A stretch of 64,000 bases of DNA from Parapristionchus giblindavisi (taxonomy: Eukaryota > Nematoda > Chromadorea > Rhabditida > Diplogasteridae). The notes beneath the pieces were generated by a model. It ran no database searches and was not told where the DNA came from. It saw only the letters and a list, made by a program, of their open reading frames with translations. Position 1 is the stretch's first letter; each line of letters starts with the position of its first letter. Made by a program: the position numbers and the translations under genes. This document shows positions 1 to 9,003 of the stretch, one piece after another. The stretch is from positions 1,489,501 to 1,553,500 of the forward strand of contig CALSFV010000207.1 of assembly GCA_943737045.1 (NCBI GenBank), read 5' to 3'.

Positions 1-212
1 CGGAAATCAATCGATAAATAATATTGATCTGTAATCAATCGATAAATAATATTGATCTGAAATCAATCGATAAATAATATTGATCTGAAATCAATCGTTA
101 AATAATATTGATCTGAAATCAATTGATAAATTATATTTGAAGAGCAAAACAAAAAAATGCAAATGCACTCAATACTATCTAGAGGAACACAGAGTTTCGG
201 GTATAGGTGCTA
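1..212. repeat. AT-rich tandem repeat and duplicated 5' flank of a secreted-protein gene
   Basis: The first ~130 bases are four to five copies of a ~31 bp unit built on ATCAATCGATAAATAATATT. Bases 1-212 closely match 18273-18417, which lies directly upstream of the - strand secreted-protein gene at 17367-18272: same tandem unit, then the same non-repetitive stretch with TGCACTCAATACT and AGAGGAACACAG. The match suggests that a paralogue of that gene, also on the - strand, begins just left of base 1. Confidence 0.7.
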
Positions 213-1410
213 CATTAATTATTGCGACACCGTAAAAAACGAAATAATTTTTTTCAAAAAAATCGAGTTCCGTTCAAATATTTACCAGACGATCTTCAAT
301 CATGTTGGAATACAATAAAACAGTCATAGCTCGATTCTGCCTCCATTGGTGTTTATGACGTCCTTGAGAAGGGAGAGGTACGCGGGTGTCAAAACACGCG
401 GGTAAGTGGTGTCCATCTTCGATCACTCTTTCTACAAAACTGCAAGCCGTCTACAGCCCCCAGAGTCACCGAGTGCTTACTACGGACCCCCAGAGTGCTA
501 ACTGCAATGGTCGGATTGCCCATACCACCTCCCAACCCCTATAAAGTAATTGTTTTGACCAGGATGTGCGCTTCCTTGGTTTTTCTGAATCCGGGCGCCA
601 AGATCAGAAAGGAATGCGTCATCGAGAAGATAGTCAAGGACGCCAAGCTCCCCTGGAGCCGTTCCCACTTCGGAAATTCATCGTGGACCTTAGAGAATGA
701 TGGAGCTCAAGTTTATATGGCAAAATTCGTTAAAGGTGGACTCCCGCGATTTTTTTCGTGAACAAACTGTAAAGACAGAAAGGTAGCAAAAGTTATTCTA
801 CATACAGTACACCGTTTATTTAACGGTAATTCTGCTTATTGATTGCTAGAAACATGAATGAATCATGCTTGCAATCGCAGGCAAAGGCGCGCTTTTTGAA
901 AATAGGAAAGTTCGGCAATAGGATTCGAACCCACGGCCATGTGCTATCTAGACAGAGGTGTTACCACTGCGCTAAGGGGTTGACGAGCGGTGACTCACTC
1001 TACTTGCATATCACTTTACACTTGCATAAGCGAGATACAAGAGATTTGAATTAGCATTCGCGGGTCTCCACCTTTAAGGCGTGGTGAAAGGAGCAGTTTC
1101 TCGACTTCATTCGAGGAGATTGGTGGCTGCCTTCTCGCCCGATCTTAGCCCCCTGGTCTACTCAGTCTGGGGAACCTTGGAGGGTAGGTCCGGGGCTACT
1201 CCCCACCCATATCTGGAATCTCTGAAGAAAGTCTTGTAGAAGGAGTGATCGAAGAAGGACACCACTTGCCTGCGTGTTTTGACACCCGCGTACCTCTCCC
1301 TTCTTTTTGTATTCCAACATGATTGAAGATCGTCTGGTAAATATTTGAACGGAACTCGATTTTTTTTGAAAAAAAGATATTTCGTTTTTACGGTGTCGCA
1401 ATAATTAATG
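213..1410. mobile_element. TIR DNA transposon or fold-back element, non-autonomous
   Basis: Both ends carry the same inverted sequence, CATTAATTATTGCGACACCG at 213-232 and its complement at 1391-1410. Homology continues inward for ~200 bp per arm; the left arm has an extra ~45 bp. The interior holds an 88-codon ORF at 495-761 without recognisable domains and a tRNA-like sequence at 911-983. No transposase is visible, so I call it non-autonomous. It lies between the duplicated 5' flank on the left and the G-patch gene on the right. Confidence 0.75.
911..983 (-). other. tRNA-like Pol III A/B-box sequence inside a TIR element
   Basis: Read on the - strand it has an A-box-like TTAGCGCAGTGG and a perfect B-box-like GGGTTCGAATCC at tRNA spacing. 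The T-arm pairs in all five positions (with G-T pairs). The acceptor and anticodon stems do not form well, so I regard it as a degenerate tRNA or tRNA-derived cassette, not a working tRNA gene. Confidence 0.55.
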
Positions 1411-1431
1411 CCCACCCTTAAAAATCAAAGA

Positions 1432-1573
1432 TCACATTATAACCGTTGTTTATTGTAGAAGGCAGCCTTTAATTATCAAAGATCAAAGATCATGTTACAT
1501 CCGTTGTTTATTGTAGAAGGTAGCCTTAAATATCAAAGATCAAAGATCATGTTCTATCCGTTGTTTATTGTAG
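1432..1573 (+). repeat. 57-58 bp tandem repeat carrying three 3' splice sites
   Basis: Three copies of a unit containing ATCAAAGATCATGTT, CCGTTG and TTTATTGTAG precede the G-patch exon. Each copy ends in a plausible acceptor TTTATTGTAG; exon starts would be 1459, 1517 and 1574. Confidence 0.75.
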
Positions 1574-2574
1574 GCGCAGCTCCGATCGTCACAGCAACCG
1601 ACTCGAAAGCCTCGGCACAGAAGGCGCTGCCGAAGGAGAATAAGGGATTCAAGATGTTACAGATGATGGGATGGAAGGAGGGCGATGGACTGGGAAGGAA
1701 GGGAGATGGACGAGTGGAACCGGTGAGTGAGCAGATAGATGACTAACTGACTAGCATGCTTGGTGTGATTAGTTGGTGTGGTAGAGTTTTGGGTGGTAGG
1801 GACTGGTAAGCATGAAGGGGATGGATGAGTGGAATCGGTGAGTGAGCAGATAGACGACTGACTGACTAGCATGCTAGCCGAGGCTAGTTGGTATGGTAGA
1901 CTTTTGGGTTGTATGGACTGGGAGGCATGATGGGAGATGGACAAGTGGAACCGGTGAGGGATCAGATAGATGACTGACTGACTAGCATGCTAGCCGAGGC
2001 TAGTTGGTATGGTAGAGTTTGGGTGGTATGAACTGGTAAGCATGATGGGAGATGGACGAGTGGAATCGGTGAGTGATGAGATAGATTGATGAGATAGCAT
2101 GCTAGGTGTGACTAGATGGTATGGTAGAGTTTTGGAAGGAAGGGAGATGGACGAGTGGAACCGGTGAGTGAGCAGATACATGACTGACTGACTAGCATGC
2201 TAGGTGTGACTAGTTGGTATACCAGAATCTGTATTAGAGCGAAAGAAAGAAATGTTGAAATTTGAAAATAGGCTGTATTTAGAAATAGTTTTTTTAAGGG
2301 AAGGACTAATGCATTAAAACACAATAAAAATGTCCTTAGATGAATATTATTCGTTCGTTTTTAAGGTAGCAAATGCCCCTGAAGGCCGATCGTGCTGGTC
2401 TTGGTTCTAGCTCTAACGCAACGAGTACGGTAGGCATGATTCCCACCGCGAAAGATGCCATCTGGGAAAAGGCAAGGAATCGATTCAATCAGGTATACGG
2501 TAGTCCACGCCGTTATTGATTAGCTCTAACCGTAATCTTGCTTGCAGATTGCTGAGTCGGAGAAGAGGAGCTGA
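1574..2574 (+). CDS. G-patch domain protein, 3' exons (5' end not identified)
   Basis: Three exons are supported: 1574-1722, 2370-2492 and 2548-2574 (stop TGA 2572-2574). Phases agree at both junctions. The first exon encodes a G-patch core (GFKMLQMMGWKEGDGLGRK) that continues across the 647 bp intron into LKADRAGLG, the usual end of the domain. A short tail ends in SEKRS. G-patch domains bind and stimulate DEAH-box RNA helicases in splicing or ribosome assembly, so a nuclear RNA role is likely, but I cannot name the orthologue. The first exon begins in phase 1, so earlier coding exons must exist; I could not place them, and a transposon at 213-1410 lies upstream. Both splice sites of the G-patch exon sit in tandem duplications: three acceptor copies (exon starts 1459, 1517, 1574) and five donor copies (GT at 1723, 1838, 1954, 2069, 2164). 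Only the 1723 donor preserves the domain. Confidence 0.8.
1690..2225 (+). repeat. ~115 bp tandem repeat of exon end, 5' splice site and intron start
   Basis: Five diverged copies of a unit made of the last ~25 bp of the G-patch exon, its GTGAGTG donor and ~90 bp of intron (GACTGACTGACTAGCATGCT is a marker). Donor GTs lie at 1723, 1838, 1954, 2069 and 2164. The last unit is shorter (~95 bp spacing). Confidence 0.85.
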
Positions 2575-2750
2575 TAGAGTGTATACTGTAGTCGATCGAT
2601 GGTCTGCCAATCAATAATTCATGTTGTTTCATCATTTCACCATATCATTGTGCACTCTGAATATGATAGATAAATGGTTTTGTTGTCCTCATTAAATATT
2701 GTCGATGTTTACACCGCAGATACGTTTTGACCGGATGGGTTATGAGGCGC

Positions 2751-2941
2751 TAAAATCTTGGAAAAGTAGATGAAAAAGTGAAAAGTAGTGTTAATTTTGT
2801 GACTGTAAAAGTAGTTGGAAAAGTAACGAAACTCGTTGTAAGAGTTGTCAGTTAAGAAGCTATGCTACTTTTCCAATTACTTTTACAATCACAAAATTAA
2901 CACTGCTTTTCACTTTTCCATCTACTTTTCCAAGATTTTAA
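2751..2941. mobile_element. Palindromic MITE
   Basis: Imperfect inverted arms of ~80 bp begin TAAAATCTTGGAAAAGTAGA and end in the complement CTACTTTTCCAAGATTTTA. Short central spacer, no ORF. It lies between the G-patch and hydrolase genes. Confidence 0.75.
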
Positions 2942-3394
2942 CACCGCATTAAATGGGTGGATCGTGTTAGTAAGATATACATTAGTATGGGCACAAACTG
3001 TTCTCAAAAAATTGAAAAATAGCTGATACGATATCTGATACGATTCGATAATCGACACGGTAAATCTATACCTCGTTTCTTGAGCTTGTTTACCGCGTGT
3101 TTTCCTGTTTCACCATTATGTAATTTACGGTAGGGTAAGGTTTATCATAATATATTAAGTACTAATTCTTCATCATTTAAATATTTTTAGGAGCAAATTA
3201 GAATACCGACTTCATGAAAAAATTAGAATACCTACAAACGATTGTACTTTGGTTGGACGACCGAACAAAATCATTCAACTTCTTCATTTATTCTTGATCT
3301 CGTTTTTCATCACGAGTGGTCGTAGTCGCCCCAATCTTCTTCATGCCACAACTCCTAGTTGAACTACCGTAATCTTCGTCCTCTGTTCTCGAAC

Positions 3395-6300
3395 ATGAAG
3401 AAGGCTAAAACGCTCAAAACCCAGCCGACGGCGAGCTCTACAACGAGCATGGTAAAGATCGATAAATCGATAATCAATCGATAATCAATCAATAATTTTT
3501 CAGACATGTCCCTTCACCGATGACAGTGCTCACACTGCCATACCCATTATACTCACGGCGGATGATAATGTACGGTAGATTGATCTTTGATCTTTGATCT
3601 TCGACAATGAGCTTTGATCTTTGCAGTTGATACAGGATATAACTTCGATCATTGAGAAAGAGGTTAGCAAGATCGTCAATTTCCTATTTGATCTCTCGGT
3701 TTCCAGTTGCGCGCGGCTGTCGGAGACACTGAAATCATCAAAGAGGACAAAACGCAATCGGTTTGGGCTACTGTGGCGTGATCTTTGATCTTTGATCGTT
3801 GGGTTCTAGGAGTCTCTGCAAGCTCTCACTGCTATTGAAACGTCGAAAAGTTCTCCTCCTCTCGCGCCCACCGCTCCTTCAGTGAAACCACCACAGAAAA
3901 TGATTACGAAGTGGTAATCGATCTCGGAGTCTTCTAGTTTGATCTTTGCATTCGTAATCTGATCTTCGAGCTTTCTAGTTTGATCATTGCATTTGTAGTC
4001 TGATCATTGAGCTTTCTAGTTTGATCTTTGCATTCGTAATCTGATCTTTGATCTTTATTCAGTGTAGAGAAGATCGAGGCGAAACCGAGAAAGGCCACCA
4101 AACATACGGACTCTACTCGATCGTCAGTATCTTTGATCTTTGATATTTGATCTTTATGCTTTAATCTCTAATCTTTAGTCACTCTTAAGATTGATTCCTC
4201 CTCAACTGACTGGTCGGAAAATGACACAACGACGCACGGTTCTCATTCGGAATAACAGTGTCAGCGAGGTACTATCGTAACCCTACCTACCGTATCCCGA
4301 GTTGGGGATACAGTAACCACAAATCGATAGTACCGTACTCTTTCAGAAGCGAAAGAACGCACCCCCGAGGAGCAGTATGACAGGCAGCAACTCGAAGAGC
4401 AAAGAATCGTGCAAGGAATCGGTGGCCAAGACAAAGAAAAAGAAAAAGACAAGGTCGAAATCGAAATCGAAATCGACAAAATCGGACACAACTTCAATGA
4501 AGAAGTTACTCGCCAAGAGCCAATGTTCGGGATTTATTTATTTATTTAAATATTTAATTTATTTATTTTATTTCCATTAAATAATGGCATAAGTGACATT
4601 AAAGTTCAAAGATCAAGTTCAAAATTCAATTTAGCTAAGCGAAGCGTAGTGGAATCAACGAGAGACACTCCGAAATCTGCGCCATCCACCAAACGTGCCG
4701 ATGCTCGCTTCTTCAAACGAATTGAGAAGTATAAGTAAGTGGGCGGAGCTTGAAAAGGGGCGGAGCTATCGAGGATTGGTGGAGCGTTTCAGGCATCGCA
4801 AGGTGGAGATGATCTGTTCTTGTCCGGTGACTGCATGTGATTGCTGCGAGATACGTATGCGACGGGCGCGGATGTGCGCACGGGTGAGTGAGGGTACGGT
4901 AACTGAGATACCGTAACCCAGGGTACGGTAACCGATATACCGTAACCCAGGGTACGGTAACCGAGATACCGTAACCTAGGGTACGGTAACCGAGATACCG
5001 TAACCCAGGGTACGGTAACCGAGATACCGTAACCCAGGGTATGGTAACCGAGATACCGTAACCCAGGGTACGGTAACCGAGATACCGTAACACAGAGGAA
5101 TCTGTTCGGGACCAAAGAATTTTTTTACAAATTCAGTCATTGGGACGATTCTGTTATATCGCGTGTCCACCGATTCCCGGCTGTGTTCTCAACAAGGTAT
5201 CCTTGTTCTTTGATCTTTGATCTTTGATCTTTTATCTTTGATCTTTGATCTTTAAGGCCGCCTTCTGGCCCCCGCTCCGCGAGTACTACTTCTTTAATGA
5301 CTCAGATTATTCGAAGCGAGTCATTCTCAGAAAGGCTAATAAGTAATTAAATTAATAAGTAAATTAAATTACAATGTGTGATTAAAGTAATTAATTAAAA
5401 CACTTATAACTTTATCGTAAGTCGCATCGTTCGCATCGTTCGCAGTCGCATTAATAAGTAATTAAATGAAGTAATTAGAGCGATTACTAAAAGACCTATA
5501 ACTTATTTAGGCATGTTATGGTCGAATCGTGTCAAATCATTCGCCATTTTCAGGAATTCCATGAAGGGGGAGTGGTCGATCGGTCTGGAACATCCCTGCT
5601 ATCCGCCTAAACGAAATATCGAGTGCTTCATCGTGGAGACGAGGAAGAAGCATGTAAGCAACCAGACTTAAGACCTTAGTATTATCATATTAAGTACCCG
5701 GGTATTAGATTTTAGACCTATATCCACTAACTATGGTGTGTGGTGCACAATAGTCAAGCCTGACTTAGGACTTATTGACTTATTATAACCTTAATGCTCC
5801 TTAAGTACCGAGGTTTTAAGACTTAGACATATGTATGGCCCACTAACTATGGTGCATCTACAGTATCTGGCGTGCGTGTGCGCTCGCGCGCCATCTCGCA
5901 AACCTCGCTACACCATCATCTACTCGCATCCAAACGGCAGCGACATCTCTGACCATCTCAATGGAGTGCCGTCCATCGTCGACATGGCAAGGTATACGGT
6001 AGTTTGCACACGACGGATTCTATCGTGAACTGACTTTGTTCCACTACAGTTTCCTCGACTGTGACGTCATAATGTACGATTACTCGGGATACGGTATCAG
6101 CAGCGGTGGATCCTCCGAGAAGAGCCTGCTCGCTGATATCGAAGCCGTGTACAATGTACGGTATCTTTGCTACCGTACCAATTCGGACACAGTAATCCCA
6201 CCGTAATCCTCACGTGGACACAACATCCTACCGTATTCTGTAGAATATAGTACAGTACAGTAATACTCTCGAGTACAGTAGTCTACCCCGCTAATCTCCT

Positions 6301-7357
6301 GAATACAGTACCCTACCGTAATCCTCTTGGAGTACAGTACCCTACCGTAATCCTCTCGATTACAGTGTCCTACCGTAATCCTATTTACAGTACACCACCG
6401 ATATGATGCGCGTGGACCCCGCTCGCATCATTATATACGGCTACTCGATAGGCACGGCCGCCTCCATCATGTTATTGTCGGAGCTGCAGCCGAATGTCGC
6501 AGGTGAGAGACCGTATTCTTGGTCTACCGTACCCCAAATATATGCCGAGATACTGAACTTTCCTGATATAGCCTAAATCTACCGTAATCGAGCTGCAAAA
6601 TACCGTATCCCAAAGATTTACGGTATTCTTTATGTCAGGGCTTGTTCTGCTCGCTCCCATAACTTCGATGCTACGAGTGCTCATATGGCGTCGACTGTGC
6701 TTCAATCGTCCCTTCGAGCGAAATCGACCCATTCTGGACAAGTTTCGCTCCAAAGAAAGGGTACCGATTTTTAAATATCACTGGTGGTGTAGTGGTTGTC
6801 GGATAGCCTGGTAGACCGGAGGATGCTGGTTCGACTCCCGGTCGATGACATGTCTTTTGCAGATCACCCAGGTCAACGTGCCCACTCTGATCTGTCACGG
6901 ACTCGACGACAACATCGTCCCGGTTGACCATGGATACACGCTCTACGAATGTTCTCCGAACAAGGTTGTTGATTGATAACAGATACAGTATACCACATTC
7001 CTACCGTACTTCCAAGATACAGTATTCTTAGGTGGAGCCACTTTGGGTTAAGCACATCCATCACAATAACCTTGAGAACAGCCAAGAGACATGGAAACGA
7101 ATTCGGCATTTTCTATACAAGTGTAGTAGTTTATTCGATTATAGAAATTTTTCCTGATTTTTTTGTCATTAAATGCCAACCAAATTCAATCGATATTTTC
7201 AGTGAGTGTCGTACGCCAGAAGAGCAGATTGCTCCGCCCAATTCGGTATACTCTTGCTTTAGTGTTTGTTTTTCGCTGAGATTTGGACTTGCCCGGTGTT
7301 CTAGCGTAGTGCCCTATAGCTGAAGTACTGTAATTATTGATTGATTTACAGAGTTGA
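3395..7357 (+). CDS. ABHD17: ABHD17-type alpha/beta hydrolase with long lysine-rich N-terminal extension
   Basis: Exons: 3395-3451, 3504-3569, 3627-3662, 3707-3760, 3810-3913, 4063-4126, 4179-4268, 4347-4524, 4635-4734, 4793-4883, 5098-5196, 5257-5342, 5554-5653, 5864-5991, 6050-6155, 6391-6502, 6639-6760, 6863-6964, 7032-7120, 7203-7245, 7352-7357. All junctions are in phase; ~610 residues. The last ~330 match the ABHD17/FAM108 family: the N-terminal FCYIACPPIPG cluster, YDYSGYGISSG, the nucleophile GYSIG (Ser472), the acid in HGLDDN (Asp547) and the histidine in VEPLWVKHIHHN (His576). ABHD17 enzymes are membrane-bound depalmitoylases held by an N-terminal palmitoylated Cys cluster; two of the usual cysteines remain here, and a further Cys-rich stretch (CSCPVTACDCC) lies just upstream. 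The first ~280 residues are Ser/Lys-rich (KTKKKKKTRSKSKSKS) and unknown to me. They could be a separate gene joined by my model. If exon 21 uses the acceptor two bases later, the stop moves to 7506. Confidence 0.85.
4892..5094 (+). repeat. Seven-copy 29 bp tandem repeat filling an intron
   Basis: Units start at 4892, 4921, 4950, 4979, 5008, 5037 and 5066. Each has GGTACGGTAACC followed by GATACCGTAACCCAG, so TACGGTA and TACCGTA form a small hairpin per unit. The array occupies nearly the whole intron between the exons ending 4883 and starting 5098, and the last unit supplies the acceptor. Confidence 0.9.
6778..6849 (+). other. tRNA-like sequence inside a hydrolase intron
   Basis: It fills most of the 102 bp intron between the exons ending 6760 and starting 6863. 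It has an A-box-like TGGTGTAGTGG and a perfect B-box GGTTCGACTCC. TCACTGG and TCGATGA can form an acceptor stem with one mismatch. The anticodon arm is poor, so a functional tRNA is doubtful. Confidence 0.5.
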
Positions 7358-7506
7358 TCGAGTCAATCGTTGTTCCTGAGCACAGAAGGAGGATGTTTTC
7401 TTCAACGAGTCGATTCTTCAATCACTATCGATTAGAAACTCTTGAAAGACAACAAAGTTATGACAATAAGAGATGTGTTGTGTTGTTCAAACATTTTATT
7501 GATTGA

Positions 7507-9003
7507 TATTTACAAAAAAATACATACAAACAACTTATAAAATACAGGGCAAAGATATAGTTATGGGCTTAAATTCAAACAATATGTGGAATTGGTCTAT
7601 GCAATAAGTGAAATTATAAAAAAAATTTGAGTGGAATGTTGATGAGATGAAAGAAAAAGAAAAAGGAAATAAAGTGGAAGTGAAATGACAACGCTATGCC
7701 AAGATTTTTTGTTGCTTGTGAACTGTAATTTGTACATAGTATGATGTGATGCAGTGCGGGCAAAGCCAAAGATCAGATCGGTTGACTACCGACTGACCGT
7801 GAACAGAGTTCGCCTACGCTATTTTAGGAACAATGTGTCACATTTTATGATGATAAATAAATAAATAAATGATTCACGCGCGTGGGTTATGCATATTTTG
7901 TTACATACCCTACTCTTGTCGCTCTTGTTTTGACTTTCGAACACTGTTAAAAATTCATTTCATTTCCATCGATAATAGGAATGAATTTTTCGAGAAATGA
8001 CGGCATGCCAAGATTTTGCTTTGTTTGTAAACAACAGCTTGGGAGGGTTTTCAACACTTACCACCCCCCATGTGTTCTTGTTTTGACTTTCGCATAGTAT
8101 TATCCGGACTATTGTGGCCTATTATGTGTATTCCATCTTGTGTAGTGATGTTGTTCATTGCCAGAATTAATAGACCATATTGCCAGTATCAAATGTACTT
8201 GTTAAATCGCTACTAGCTGCTAAAAGCAGAAATATTCTATCGATCACCCCCCCCCCCCCCCCCCCCCCGCTGATCTACTTACCATCCCGCTTGGTCTCTC
8301 TCTGAAAATAGAAAAGCATTGTGGCTGTGGCTGGTGCTATAGTCCCAAATAAACATGTGTATTTTATGCGGTCAATTGTGATGTTTTTCCTGACCAGAAT
8401 TAATAGGCCGTACACGGGATACTTTGCCAGACGACTTTCACAAATACCTCTATCCAAAATATTAGATCTGACTCTGTTACTCTTTCATTTCAAAGCTTAA
8501 AGTGTGCTTAAAATACACAACCGAGTTGAAGTTTACACTAAGTTTACTTCAAGTGAAAATGATGACAAGCGCAGTTTAAGTTTTGAAATACTACACTAAG
8601 AATTTAATTTAATTTAATTTATCATACATCAATAAGATGCGACAACATATGAAAAACAGATAAAGAAGCCTAGGATAAAATTTTTTTGAAAAATACGTTG
8701 AAGACGGAACTACCTTTACCTGTACCTTTAATACTACACTGTGTTCTTCGCACCCCTTTCGACCTCATTGATTCTTACTCTATCATACTCACCTTAACTT
8801 GATATTTATCAACAGTGTTCATCTATCAAGTGTGGCGACACACTGTACCGAGAAGAGAAAAGCCTCGTCGTCTGCGTCTCTCACTTTCACGTGATCTCTC
8901 GTCACATCTCTAACTTGTTCTAAACGAACGGTCTTCCCATGCATATCGTTTCCCAATATTCGATCTTCGTCACCACTCCATTGACCTGACTTGTCTTGGC
9001 GTG
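7507..9003. other. Intergenic region between hydrolase and transporter
   Basis: I see no supported gene. It holds (ATAA)n tails near 7850, a 22-base C run at about 8247-8268, and at 8195-8370 a sequence that recurs, diverged, at about 61800-61995 (shared words ATTGTGGC, AAATAAACA, GTGTATTTTAT). ATCATACATCAATAAGATGCGAC near 8610 recurs near 48217 and 61240 and looks like the 3' tail of a dispersed retroelement. Confidence 0.6.

Noticed and set aside
495..761. 88-codon ORF with GLPIPPPNPYK
   Set aside because: Lies inside the TIR element 213-1410, no domain recognised, no splice connection to the G-patch exons found.
4713..5170. Three - strand ORFs of 64-126 codons with a YLGYRTLGYGISVTVPWV repeat
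   Set aside because: Product of the 29 bp tandem repeat that forms an intron on the + strand.
6778..6849. Functional intronic tRNA gene
   Set aside because: A and B boxes are good, but the anticodon arm does not form a 5 bp stem with a 7-base loop in any register I tried; kept as tRNA-like.
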